A stretch of 64,000 bases of DNA, from assembly GCA_930367205.1 (NCBI GenBank), contig OV884012.1, positions 58,487,239-58,551,238 on the forward strand, read 5' to 3'. Shown here one piece after another: positions 47,601 through 57,214 of the stretch; the stretch's first letter is position 1; the number at the start of each line of letters is the position of its first letter. The DNA is from Acanthosoma haemorrhoidale. Taxonomy: Eukaryota > Arthropoda > Insecta > Hemiptera > Acanthosomatidae. Both the position numbers and the translations under genes were made by a program. Below the pieces are notes generated by a model. It was not told the origin of the DNA, made no database searches, and was given only the letters and a program-made list of their open reading frames with translations.

Positions 47601-49346
47601 TTAAAGGTATTCTTATTCTTCCTCAACATATCCTGAGAACGTTTTGTTAAAAATTCAATTACGAGAAGTATAGAAAAATTCTTCAGTTTGAATTGGAATA
47701 CTCATTTACATTCACAGAAGTGCATGTATTTTTAATTTTTTTTATGAATAATAAACATATAATTGCCAATATAGATATCTCCATGATCCTAAAATTATAA
47801 ATTTTTCATACTTAGCTGCATTACAATGGAGTATGTTTTAAAAATAGTAAATTTTATTGACAGATCTTATTACGGATCCCAAGTAAATAACTACAATTTA
47901 GGGGATGAATCTTCTTCTATAAATTAGTTTCTATAGCTCTCTAGTGGAGCAAACAAGTTCCAGTCGAATGCCACCCTGTCGATGGCATCGGGTCTTTTAT
48001 GGATGTATAACCTATTGAGTTCGATTTTCTTTTTCTGTTGTCTTTGCTTGATGCATTTCTGCCTAGTTCAAGTCCAAAGATGCTCATTGGAAAGGATATC
48101 TGACTATCTAATCCGGAGTATTCACCGTAAGCACCTTTTTATGAAGACCTGTAGCTGAGATATTAATGTTTTTGTGACTCTCCTAGGGATAAAGAAGCAC
48201 TGTCTTTATATTTGTGAAACAGAATCCAGTCATTGTGTGCAATGAGGGACAAAAAGGGTCATAGGCCTAGTTGTCTAACCAATAAACCTTTAGGGGTCTC
48301 CCTTCTTCTATCTAGTGTGCAATGAAACATTTATATTTCTCCACAAAGTGCACAATTGGGCAAATCCCCTATAGCCTTGTGAATTCACCTTTTAATGTCC
48401 TCATCGGTTTCATCATGTTTCTTCATCAAACTTCCATCTCCTAGTCCCAATGTATTGGGGATAAGCATTAAGCACTATCATCTTCTTGGTTTTGCCAATG
48501 TTGCCTGTTTCCCTATATGCCACCACACATCAACAAACTTCAGATCTTGATCCGATTATGCAGTCCCAATATTTCTGTTTTTTTACTCCTCACTGAGTCT
48601 TAATAGATTTAGAGCTACCCCACATAGTAGGACATGGCACTCAAAAGTTTCATTTGTTTCGTTGTTAAGAGAAATCTTGTGTGGGACTATATTTCACTAG
48701 GATTTGCCACATTAGATTTCTAGTAATAGAGTCAAAAGCTTTGTATTATCAGTTCGTGTAATACTTTACTAGGTAATGATAGCAAAGGTATCACCAACTG
48801 GTACGGTTTGAGGATTCACCTTGTCAGGATTTTAACTATGATTCCCTTTTTTCAATCTGAAGGTAGTTTTTTCTTTCAAATCACTACCAAACATGAAACT
48901 GTATTTTTTGCCTACCTAATTCCTATCATGAAAATAATTTAGTTTTGAATAGTTGCCAAAGTTCACTTTTTTCTTAAAATTACTGAACTGCCAACACAAC
49001 TACAATAACGACTTCGTGCGCATAAACTACATTAAATTACTTTGTAAACTAGACCATCTTGGCAGCATAAATGAGCATTTAGAGGTGTTAAAGCAATAAA
49101 ATCTTTTTTTATAAATTTTTCCTTACTTTTCATATTAGTCTGATACCTAGCTTATAGGAGGCTTTTCGTTTAATATTTACAAACATTTCATTTCATTGAT
49201 TTCATTTTTGTTTTGTTTCAGCTCCAAAACAAATTACTTGGGAAACTAAGAGAGACAGGTGGGTGAGGGATGCAGATAGTAAAAAAAGAAAATTCAAGAA
49301 CAACAAAAAAAATTATTTTAAAGGTGCCAAAAAAAGGAAAAATTAA
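26671..49346 (+). CDS. CEBPZ: CCAAT/enhancer-binding protein zeta (Noc1/Mak21 family), complete
   Basis: Fifteen exons: 26671-26772, 26844-26955, 27050-27241, 28144-28427, 29710-29855, 29934-30069, 32323-32516, 36869-37016, 37349-37546, 38308-38614, 42221-42464, 44172-44359, 45668-45906, 46339-46498 and 49222-49346. All have GT/AG introns, and the frame is open for 924 residues (human is about 1054). The family acts in nucleolar pre-60S ribosome assembly and was also described as a CCAAT-binding factor. Recognition rests on the ordered blocks DTNWLKTMLSKGTTKDKIAA, LEDLLIPSKKLKTF, ARTSRLAAWMFEEKL, NTRAQYYSICFLTQFVF, SRLMGALLVGVKRAHPFA, FFCALYKKLLDQDL (start of the CBF domain, about residue 389), AYFELEELAKHFHPSV, YSGDPLADFTLVRFLDRF and LANRKYYKPPGIKSV. 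Residues about 688-830 are very acidic. The tail is basic (KKRKFKNNKKNYFKGAKKRK). AATAAA is at 49401. Confidence 0.96.
27242..28143. other. CEBPZ intron 3
   Basis: Two short open frames follow the exon directly (to 27303, and 27316-27525). The exon must end at 27241, because joining to 28144 restores the conserved family sequence. These frames are therefore intronic. I do not recognise them. Confidence 0.5.
28428..29709. other. CEBPZ intron 4, nothing recognised
   Basis: About 1.3 kb of AT-rich intron with no coding remnant or terminal repeats that I can identify. Confidence 0.5.
30190..31090 (+). pseudogene. pogo/Tigger-type transposase remnant
   Basis: Plus-strand translation contains GLLPEQVYSMESDYSG, which corresponds to the LxxEQIYNADETGL block around the first catalytic Asp. 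Next come KMSKDRLSC (usual KxSKDRVTV) and FHWHTQSSLTDCKKSQ (usual GTHKLPLLVIGKSKxP). Looser similarity continues to about 31090 with many stops. The Asp of the NADET motif is changed, so the copy is dead. It is in CEBPZ intron 6, sense to the gene. It is related in type to the remnant at the left edge of the window. Confidence 0.65.
31565..32150 (-). mobile_element. Internally deleted mariner-like element
   Basis: A 586-bp element with TA on both sides (31563-31564 and 32151-32152). The termini read CGAGGTTCGATAAAAAAGTA on the left and an imperfect complement ending in AAGTCTCGTG on the right. On the minus strand a transposase C-terminal region is visible: a HPPPYSPDKAPCDFFLFSKL segment with the last catalytic Asp, followed by a region with KELQKELRAI. 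The N-terminal half is missing. It lies in CEBPZ intron 6, antisense, and its lineage differs from the mariners at 16852 and 34837. Confidence 0.75.
32517..34830. other. CEBPZ intron 7, left part, with an unassigned GC-richer block
   Basis: The sequence from about 33340 to 34800 differs from its AT-rich surroundings. It has an (AG)n tract (33522-33541), GC-richer unique-looking stretches near 33830-34150, and a segment near 34275-34300. Read on the minus strand, that last segment gives TGGGTCCCAAC, which would fit the junction between an LTR and a primer-binding site. I could not define two matching LTRs, so this may be a retrotransposon remnant but is unproven. Confidence 0.3.
33522..33541. 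repeat. (AG)n microsatellite
   Basis: Ten AG units followed by an A-rich tract, within CEBPZ intron 7. Confidence 0.85.
34837..36089 (-). mobile_element. Mariner element, near-full-length, inactivated
   Basis: A 1.25-kb element with inverted termini GGTTGGCCAAAAATTCTGTT (left) and the matching GACGTTTTGGCCAACC (right). The TA on the left is preserved; the right flank reads TG. Transposase is on the minus strand. The N-terminus is near 35928 (MENQNEHYRHLMLFYLKKGK). MMTGDEKCIVY, with the first catalytic Asp, is near 35480. HHDNTRPHTS is near 35200, and LPHPPYLPDLVPSDFHLF, with the last catalytic Asp, is near 35110. The C-terminal segment is near 34960. Frame changes separate these blocks. It lies in CEBPZ intron 7, antisense. 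The termini resemble the mellifera/mauritiana mariner group. Confidence 0.85.
39180..41830 (-). mobile_element. Ty3/gypsy retrotransposon fragment (gag, protease, RT, RNase H)
   Basis: Minus strand, in retroelement order. Gag with a decayed zinc knuckle lies at about 41540-41210. The protease LVDTGSTSTIVS is near 40880. RT begins with LLRQGIVRNSTSPYNSPLW near 40680, followed by YRVVIDYRQLNKN. The polymerase motif YMDD is near 40225 and LGKLNYYRRFVPDMAES near 40000. The RNase H region follows, ending with YNIDIVYKPGTENIVADWLS near 39530. No integrase is visible and no LTR pair was found, so the copy is truncated at both ends. Stops and frameshifts are common. It lies in CEBPZ intron 10, antisense. 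Confidence 0.85.
42465..44171. other. CEBPZ intron 11, nothing recognised
   Basis: About 1.7 kb of AT-rich intron. Some stretches near 42540-42900 look less random but match no family I know. Confidence 0.4.
44735..44895 (-). repeat. Possible tRNA-derived SINE fragment
   Basis: On the minus strand, AGTGTTCGTATCCTG resembles a Pol III B box, preceded by TCTAGCACCTGACCC, which could be a decayed A box. It lacks the body shared by the main SINE family. The rest of this intron (44360-45667) shows nothing recognised. Confidence 0.3.
46737..47548. mobile_element. pogo/Tigger-type element, internally deleted
   Basis: An 812-bp element flanked by TA at 46735-46736 and 47549-47550. The termini are inverted repeats: CAGTAGAACCTTGCTAATCT on the left, and on the right a sequence ending GAGCAAGGTTCTACTG. 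The CAGT start, TA target and terminal sequence fit Tigger elements. Internal plus-strand sequence near 46870-46980 includes LLAKINEQNSLADMFTASEV, resembling the end of a Tigger transposase. The catalytic domain is absent. It lies in CEBPZ intron 14. Confidence 0.8.
47945..48760 (-). pseudogene. RTE-like LINE remnant, RT C-terminal part
   Basis: Minus strand. A DSITRNLMW segment near 48690 resembles the AFDSVxRxxLW block. Further on, LQVFIKRCLRxILRIR, SNEHLW and RPDAIDRVAFDWN near 48150-47960 match the highly recurrent end of RTE-type polymerases (LQxFINxCLRxILxIRW, then ISNExLW, then IARQALxWNP). Stops and frame changes are frequent. It lies in CEBPZ intron 14, antisense to the gene. Confidence 0.6.
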
Positions 49347-49584
49347 TACTTGCAGTTTATTTTGGCAAATTATATGTAAATATATGTGTATATTTTTAAA
49401 AATAAATAAATAAATTTAATATATATTTATCACTTTTTTCCTTTATCAATTTCGGCATTACAAATGTATTATTTTGATGTACAAATGTAAGCTTTTTATA
49501 TGTATTAAGATATTGATTTACCTGATACATCTTAAAAGTAATTGAAAACCATTGTTTAAGGACATGGTTAATTTCCTTGCATGG

Positions 49585-49735
49585 ATGTCCCTGTGGAGTA
49601 GTGGTTAGTTTAACTTGTAGTTAATTAAACTGGTTGTCCATGTTCAATGCTATGCTCTTCTATTTTTTTTCTTGAGGGATGTGTCTAGTTATGGTTGACT
49701 CAACCTCATGAGTATAAATGAATTTTTCATTCAGG
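49585..49735 (+). repeat. tRNA-derived SINE copy 3
   Basis: An A box GTGGAGTAGTGGTTAG is at the left, a weakened B box GTCCATGTTCAATGC about 35 bp on, then the body GGGATGTGTCTAGTTATGGT continuing as GACTCAACCTCATGAG. The body matches copies 1 and 2. It lies just 3' of CEBPZ. Confidence 0.6.
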
Positions 49736-50702
49736 AAAATTTTCAGATATACCTTGGGAAAACTGGCAACAAGTCCGAAAAATAACGGAAAGAGCATCGT
49801 TCTGGATGTGGTATGCTTGCTTGGCCCTGCATATGTGATAACAGATATTTATTACACATCCTTAGATTTAGCTTAAGAGCTGTTGGAAAACAAATTGACA
49901 CTGCGAAAACAAAGCTTTCATCTTATGGTCCAGAAGCCGATCTCTACATTCTTCAATTGAATCAATAACACAAACAACATAGTGGAAGAAGATGCACTGA
50001 AAATGCCCGAAGGTGCCGACAACTTGGTCAGAATGATAGTGGAGTACACCAACCAGTGACAAACATTTGCAAATGTCACCCCGTATCAGTTTTATAATTC
50101 CTATAATTTAACACGCGCACGTCATGGCACAATCCGTTCGCTCTTTGAGAGTTTATCGAAATTCACGAGTCATTCGTAGAACGCAAAGGACCCGCGTTTA
50201 CTAACATTTTGAAAACACAAAACCTTTAAAAGTTAGTTTAGTGTATTATCACAAAATTAAGGGTTCCGGTAATCTCATTTATAACTCCCCCCCTATTTGA
50301 TTTCATAATTTTCATTGACCTTTATTTAAATAATAATTAAAAGATTTTTGTTTTTCATGAGTTTAGTTTTATTTTTTGCATTTCTGCATTAATACAATAA
50401 TGCTCTCTATAAGAAAACTGGGGTTGAACAAAAATTGCATGTATATTGTTTAATAATATTTTAATGACTTTATGAAATTATAGTTAACTTTAGCTTTAAA
50501 TATACGCTAAATACATCAAATTGATTATGTACCAACCACATGTTATTATTTAGGATATCGAAATATTGATCCCCCAGTTAATAAATAAGAAAAATATTTA
50601 TTTTGTTACTACTAATTAATTTATAAAGGACCCTTCACTTTTTATCACAGGGCTAAAATCCAGATGATAAATCATCGTCATCAAGACGCCGAAACTCTTA
50701 AT
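49736..50702. other. Intergenic, nothing recognised
   Basis: No gene or delimited element between the SINE and the solo LTR. A minus-strand open frame at 49868-50062 has no recognised motif. Confidence 0.4.
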
Positions 50703-50707
50703 TTGAT

Positions 50708-53007
50708 TGTAGCGACCGCTAAATACATAAGATAAATCACCCTATGCTCTATTGTATATATATTGTAAATTGGTTATAATATGTTGTAAATTAATTTAAA
50801 CAGATGTAAATAATATTACCAAACCATAAGTCGTATCAGTGTAAATACTGTAAACAATAAAAGACTCAGCTGCAGAAAACTAGTTCAGAGGCCCCTGCAG
50901 ATGGAGCCTGGGGCTGGGTGGGTCCTGGTCTAGAACATTCTAGCGTCACCCAACCCTGCAATGTGGTTGGTCAGAATAAAACCTCGCCCTATTGGCCGAA
51001 CGCGATTGGCCAGAATAAAACCCCAACCCATGACTACTTGGGGCTATATATACCCCCTAGTTTTAACCGATAAGTCCCCAGCCCCCTACCGCAAATGGGG
51101 AAAATTCTGTTGAACTATCTCAAAAATTACTGTGCGGAAAATGACATCATTCCGCCAGAACAGACTTGATATCAATCCAGTCTGAGCACAGAACATCCCC
51201 TTCTAAAGCTACAGTCAGAAGCTAGCCATAACTTGAATAGAAACATAGCCACGGCTATGATTTCGATAGACTGCATTCGACTCGGTGTCCCACGAGACGC
51301 TGTGTCAAATGTTCTGCGACCAGGAATACCCGGTCCAACTCTATTCAATTCTGGCTAGATTCCTGAACAACAGATCGATGCGGGTGCGGGTGGGTGATAG
51401 CTTCTCCGAAGCTGTGCCCCTGGCCTGTGGAGTACCCCAAGGGGCCGTGTTATCTCCAGTACCTTTCAACGTGTACACGTCTGAAATTGTAGGAGCCCGG
51501 TATAAAAACACAACAATTGCTGCTTTCGCTGATGACATAGTGGTGTACAGTAGCAGCATGAGCGCCAAGGTAGCTATTAGACAGGCTGAAGTTGCATGTA
51601 ACCAGATCAGTGAGAGATTGGGGAGACTCAATATCTCTGTAAACGCGGGTAAGACTGACTGAGTAATTTTCTCTTTCCAAAAGGGAAAAAGTCCGCTGCC
51701 TACTACTTACACTGTAGGATCGCAGCAAAAGACACCTCCGTTTTAGTAAACATTTTGCGAGGAAGTTGAAGCAAACTCGCACGAAGTCATACCGGCGTAA
51801 GCCTTATGCGTAAGCATTTATTGACTTCCACCAATCTATCACTGCGCCTCAAGCTGATGATTTATAAGACTGTACTCAGGCCTGCCCTGCAGTTTGGTGC
51901 ACCGCTTTTGCGTCATCTGACGTTTACGACAGCTCGGCGACTCCAGCAAATCCAAAACGGTATACTGATGAAAGTGGTCAGACATACTTCATTCGAGCAA
52001 CGGAGCAATAGTGAGCTTCACGAGGTCTTTGATCTGCCTACGGTGGATGAATTCATTCAACGTAGACGTATCAAATTTTTCGACTCATTACAGTACTTGA
52101 CAAACCCGGTGTTTAGCACGATAACCCCCGTTCCGTTCCCCTATCGATCGCAGGACACTGTCGAGGCAGGAACGCTTTAGTCTTTAGGTTCTAGTTTTTA
52201 AGTTTCCCAGATTGGAAACCGAAGGTGAGCCCCATCACCCGGTCCTGTCTATTTTGATACTGTACTATTAACTTCAAAATTAAATATTGATTTTGTAATT
52301 CTACCCTACTTCAACTGCATCTGAGTATGCAGCACAAGTAGAAATTCTGCAAATATTGTTCATTGTATTTTTATTATATGAATATGTTTGTAAAAAATTT
52401 CAATAAAAGAGGTTTTGAAAGACGGGTAAAAAAACCCCGATAAGTCTTTCTAATTACGGCTCTCTGGACTGGTACTTGCAGCTGTACTGATTTTTCTGGA
52501 TTTGGCCTTCTCATATATGAAAACCTCTGCATCTCTCTTTCCTAACCTCGCTATGTTTTAGTCCCGCCTTGTCAGACCCCACACTCTCCTAATGAGATTC
52601 TCTGCCTTCGTCTCGCTAAAACTAGCACCTCCTTGGGAGAGACCTCTCCCTCGTGGACAACAGTTGCCGTGGCCCTACAAACTTTACCTAGTAGTGTCTC
52701 CCACGGCAATCCAGTCTGCCTCTCTCTGGTTCACACTCGCCTTTGGGATCCGGACAGTTTTCGCCGACCCTCAGAAACCGAGTGTGAATTCGTGGTCATT
52801 CCAAGACCACATAAACTACCTACAATACCTACCCTATACCTCTTCTCCTGAACATAGTGCACTGTCGCGGCACATACCTATCAGAGGAGTCAGATAGTAT
52901 ATTAGTAAGACCCGTCATGAAGTAATTGTCCAGGTCATAGCCTAATCAACCCTCAATTCGTCACTAGGGCTAGGGTAACTAGGCAACCCCCTCGTGATGA
53001 CCCGACA
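50708..53007 (+). mobile_element. Solo LTR (interrupted by a LINE)
   Basis: Starts with TGTAGCGACC and ends with GACCCGACA, so it has the TG...CA ends of an LTR. It is flanked by a perfect 5-bp direct repeat TTGAT (50703-50707 and 53008-53012). Before the LINE insertion it carries CCAAT-type boxes (ATTGGCC near 50990 and 51005), AATAAA motifs, and a TATA box (51045-51052). The LTR without the LINE is about 930 bp. There is no internal retroelement sequence, which indicates LTR-LTR recombination. Strand is inferred from the TATA and CCAAT order. Family is undetermined; 5-bp duplications are typical of gypsy and Pao elements. Confidence 0.75.
51067..52446 (+). mobile_element. 5'-truncated jockey-like LINE inside the solo LTR
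   Basis: Flanked by a 10-bp direct repeat CCGATAAGTC (51067-51076 and 52437-52446), a target-site duplication. The plus strand begins mid-RT (GKILLNYLKNYCAENDIIP). It continues through GVPQGAVLSPVPFNVYTSEI and AAFADDIVVYSS (catalytic FADD near 51530) to NISVNAGKT, LRPALQFGAPLL near 51880, and VDEFIQRRRIKFF. Its 3' UTR shares GGTGAGCCCCATCACC with the copies at 23118-26048 and 60394-60730. Stops and a deletion near 51720 inactivate it. Confidence 0.85.
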
Positions 53008-53164
53008 TTGATAAAATACCCTACTCAAAATTATAGACAATTTTTTTTTCAAATACAGGTATACATAATTTATGAAACTTAATCATGATTTATTGAGATG
53101 ATTACATTTTTCATTTCTTCCCTCCTTGCCAATGCTAAATAAAATCTATGAAAAATGGCATAAT

Positions 53165-53800
53165 ACCTCTACCTTAAATTAAATAGCAGAATCACAGAGA
53201 CCAATGGGGCGGAGGAGAGGCCGATCAACGAGTGAAAACACAAGGTTTCGACAAAAACAAACTACAACGAAACCCATCTCAGTGTGGATTCTGTGTCGTT
53301 TTAAAAGTACTTGGTAGGCTACTTGCTCGTAACAGTACTGAGGGTCAAGATAGCTTGGGGTGGCTTCTTTGCCACTTCCTTTGTACTCATGGACACCAAA
53401 AATATTCCACCAAGACAAGTTACTGCATTGACGGTGAGGCGTTTACTGTCAATTGTTTACTTCTATCGTTTTTTTCGCTTTATACCAAGCCGACTTTTGT
53501 TGAAAAACAGCACCATCACCTATAACTGTCCTATAGTTGCTTTCATTTTTTTTATCATGTCGCGAATCGTCGACAATGAAGTGCTAAGAGAACGCTTCCG
53601 GATCTTTTTGGGATTTTTTATAGTTAGTGCCAATTTTTGGAGTAGTTAATGCAGGAGTATTTTCGATATTCCTGGAGAAACCCTCATTGCCCTCAACGTC
53701 TGCCCATTTGCTGTTCAAGTGGCTCAAAATGTTGACTAGCATTTGTTGCTTTGACAGAAGAAGCGTCCTTTCACGTCTAGTCTAAATCATGGAACTGGGT
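53165..53800 (-). other. Unassigned coding-like remnant
   Basis: On the minus strand, frames between 53800 and 53179 give protein-like stretches such as FGVHEYKGSGKEATPSYLD and, further upstream, HLNSKWADVEGNEGFSRNI. These are separated by stops. Composition is GC-richer than the flanks. I do not recognise a family. It could be a DNA transposon or a processed pseudogene fragment. Confidence 0.3.
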
Positions 53801-54790
53801 CCTGAACATTTAAATGCTATAAAAAAAACCAAGCAGCATTCCACACATCCCTCTAAATAAATAAACAGAAATTGAACAATTTAAAAAGATAGCAACATTC
53901 CTTTTATCTAAACTTCTCAATTTTTCTTAATTTCTTTATGTAAATTCTTTGTAAAGATATGTGATTTAACGAGTCATGTGAAAGTTCAAAGAACTTGGTT
54001 TTGTGTGTGCGCACGTAATGTAGAAACACATCTGCATCTTTAAGCCCCATCAAAGCATAAACTTCATCAATACCAGCTCAACTTCTTTCTCAGTATCTAA
54101 TCTCGGTAAGTTCTGCCACTTATCGTGTTTGAATCCTGTAGGGGCAGTGACTATGAAATAAAAAACCGTAAATCCGTAGATAGTTACAAATATGTAACTT
54201 TATAAATAGTGAGAGGGAGCGTCATTCACAAATAGCAAATGCCAACTGTACAACTAAAATGACTATCAAGTTAATATTCTTATTAATACGTTATACAGTG
54301 TTCAAATATAAATTATAAACTTAATAAATCCCAACAGCATCAAATTATTTATATTTATCCCGATATTTTATCTATTATTTTAATCCTTTGGACGAATTTC
54401 TAAACTATTTATGACTTGTTATTATCATTGTATTAGCTTATGAAAATAATAATTTATTGTTGATAGCGCTTAGGAGAGCAAGAACTAATGATCTTGAGGA
54501 TAGCCAAATCTTTTCAGCTATTCCTAAAGTTCTTCCCAAGACCAGCTTTAACCAAAAAAAAAAAAAAGAAAAAAGAAGCTGATTTAGCTAAAACTTAAAC
54601 ATCACTACCAACTCACAGGTGTTTGCCAGTGGCTGCTGAAGATACCCTCCTACAAAGGTGACACGCTGACAAGCTACAAATTGAATCCTGAATACTGATT
54701 GCCATTACGATAACGTCTTTATTATTCACCTCAGGGGGTGCCAGCTTGAGGCACCAACGACCGCCTTACTGGGCCAAGGGTGAATTCAGA
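53801..54790. other. Upstream region of the Gln-rich secreted protein gene
   Basis: AT-rich, with no element recognised apart from the core promoter at its right end. Confidence 0.4.
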
Positions 54791-54796
54791 CTGAAC

Positions 54797-54834
54797 TATA
54801 AAAAGCCACGAATGGACTTGATAAGACAACAGTC
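54797..54834 (+). promoter_or_regulatory. Core promoter: TATA box and initiator
   Basis: TATAAAA at 54797-54803, followed about 30 bp downstream by ACAGTC (54829-54834), an arthropod initiator-like sequence. The predicted 5' UTR is only about 30 bases before the ATG at 54860. A strong TATA box suits a stage- or tissue-regulated structural protein gene. Confidence 0.65.
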
Positions 54835-54859
54835 GAATATTTACTTGTCAAGAGACAAC

Positions 54860-56558
54860 ATGGCAATGAAGGTACCTGAAGAAGAAGTCCTTTGGATAAT
54901 ATTTAATTTAATTTCGTAATCATTTTATCTCTTCGTATAGTGTATATTGGCATTTTCTATATGGATATTGGCTTATTATTTTTTTAAATTTATTGTATAA
55001 AAACTGTTGAGGAGCATAGTAGTTAAAATAAAACAAATCCATAACATCTATAGTCATTGCAATTATACCAGTTTGATTAATAATAGTTTATTTTTAACTA
55101 TTTATATTATTTTTTCCTGCCTATTGATTTCAGGCTACTTTCTTAGGAATTATCGAAAGATCTTAGAAATTTTCTGGTTTTGTTACTTTTATTATAAGAT
55201 GTGATTTTTGATTTGTTGTGAATCGTATGTGAACGTTGTGCAAAAGCTTAAATTATATATAACCTGGAAGGCTTATTTAAAAGTATTAAAATTTATGATT
55301 ATTATTACTCGAAATTGCTATTGTTATTTCTTTACAGTTTCTGGTAGTGTCCCTATTGGTGGTGGGGTGTGCCCTCGCTGAAGACGCACCTTACCCACCT
55401 TCAGGATCTAGGCCTCAAGGAGCCCTCCTGGTCCTGCCCACTGAAGTAGGTTCTCCCAGTGCATCTCAGCCCGCGCCACAATTCTCCGCTCCACAATACC
55501 TGGCTCCACGCCCACAAAATGTAACTTATAATTTACCAATGTTTTGTTAGTTCATATTTATATCAGACTTATGAACAGTTTAATACAAACATTTCATCTA
55601 TTTAGAAATATATAATTTCTTAATCAATATTTTATGACAGGAGGAAGCTGAAAACTTGCAAAAGGCTAGTGAAAACATAATGGAAAGATTTAACCAAGAG
55701 CAAGGATTGGCTGCAGGAAGTTATTACGTCTACCTCCCCGATGGCCGCTTGCAGCGAGTCCAATACATCACCGCGCCACTTCGTCAACCATCGCCAACGA
55801 GCAACCAGAATGACAACTTACAAAACAGCCAGAACTTCCAAAACTCTAAGACATTACAATTCAATCAACAAGACGCTCAAGTGACCGGTAAGCTTCAAGC
55901 CTTCAACGAGGAACCACAACAAAGTCAAAGCAGTGGACAGTATGTGCAACAACCACAAAATAGCCACCAATATCAACCCACCTTGTACAATCAATATCAA
56001 CAGGTTGCCAATAGTGAATTTAGCCAGCAACAAGCTCGCGCTCAGAACCAGCTCCAGTCAGCAAGCGGCCAGTTGAGGCAGCAGCCATCGAGCAACCAAT
56101 ACAACCAAGAAGCTGCTAGCAACCAGCACAGCAAGCAGGTTCCAAGTGGAGCTGCAAGGCAGGAAAAGGCCAAACCTGAAAAACTCTCACAGCCACAGCA
56201 ACAGCAGTACCCCCAGAACTTGCCTCAGCAGTCTAGCGGACTCAGCGAACAATACAGTAAAGTAGCAGTTCAAGGCGCCGATAACAACGAAAACGCTGCT
56301 TTTGCTGAGCAACAGCAACTATACCAGCTGCAACAACAGAACCAACTCCAACTGCAGCAGCAACAGTATCTACAGCAAGTTCAGTACCTCCAGCAACCAC
56401 AGTACGTGCAGCAGACACAGTATTTGGAGCAACCATTAACAGCCAACTACGTAGCCAGTGTCCAGTACACTGAAGTTCAACCAATCGCAAATCCCATCTA
56501 CTCCTACAGTCCAGCTTCTTTGATTCGTATTGTAAGATATGCGCCCAAATACCAGTAA
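54860..56558 (+). CDS. Secreted Gln-rich, cuticle-type protein, complete
   Basis: Three exons: 54860-54871 (only MAMK), 55338-55520 and 55641-56558, all in phase 0. The product is 371 residues. Residues 1-19 form a signal peptide (MAMKFLVVSLLVVGCALAE). Mature sequence begins with a YPPSGSRPQG-type segment and LPTEV, typical of a group of insect secreted proteins. A conserved-looking segment SYYVYLPDGRLQRVQY lies around residues 88-105. The remainder is low-complexity Gln/Asn/Ser-rich, with repeated QYLQQ, QYVQQ and QPQ units, and ends in a short ordered tail LIRIVRYAPKYQ. The tiny first exon that splits the signal peptide is common in insect cuticular protein genes. It is probably an extracellular matrix or cuticle component, but I see no full Rebers-Riddiford chitin-binding consensus. 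Poly(A) signals AATAAA are at 56566 and 56571. Confidence 0.85.
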
Positions 56559-56579
56559 ATCAACTAATAAAATAAAACA

Positions 56580-57200
56580 CATAAATTATTTTTTTGTTCC
56601 TGTTTCTTGCAGAAAATAAATCAACCGTGATAAATGTACATATATTTTCCATCATATACTCTATTGAACTTGAAAAGCAATTTTAAATTTATAATTTAAA
56701 TAAATTTTTAACCGACTTTATCTTCTTAGTATTTGTTAGAGGTATCGCTAAAGATATTGTGGCTTAAGGATTATAATAACTACTTCTTAAGCCTTATATC
56801 CAACAATAATATTTTTGTCAATATTATATATATGTATATAATTATATTTTAGTAGGCTCTTCAAATATATAATATTATGAGCATTATAAGTTTTTTTTTA
56901 TGCAAGGGGTGGTTAAAGAGCAGCATACATTGCATTAAAATAGATTTAATATTAACTAGTCAAAAAAATAAAAGTTAATGTAATAATAGAAATATACATA
57001 CATTTGTAAAAGTAAAATCACAATTTATTTAACCACATCTTACTTGAAAGTGTAAAATAACTACAGCTCTAGGAAAAAAATTCAGAGCTGTTCGCCAACT
57101 TTCACTGTCAATTCTATGAACATAGTTTCTTGTCTTTTTATAGACATGTACATGAATTATTCTTTCTAGGATTATTATTTATTTGCATTTATTCATTCCT
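56580..57200. other. Intergenic, nothing recognised
   Basis: AT-rich DNA downstream of the Gln-rich protein gene. Confidence 0.4.
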
Positions 57201-57214
57201 TACATCCATTTAAT

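Noticed and set aside
51341..51782. Minus-strand open frames of 96 and 110 residues
   Set aside because: Antisense to the LINE reverse transcriptase, which has clear RT motifs on the plus strand.
52592..52897. Plus-strand open frames of 101 and 72 residues
   Set aside because: They lie wholly inside the LTR, overlap each other, and have no recognisable protein features.
55007..55204. A 65-residue hydrophobic frame
   Set aside because: Lies within the first intron of the Gln-rich protein gene; AT-rich intron translates readily into hydrophobic residues.
55641..56558. Rebers-Riddiford chitin-binding domain in the Gln-rich protein
   Set aside because: The DGRLQRVQY segment recalls the family core, but the spaced Gly/Tyr pattern of the full consensus is missing.
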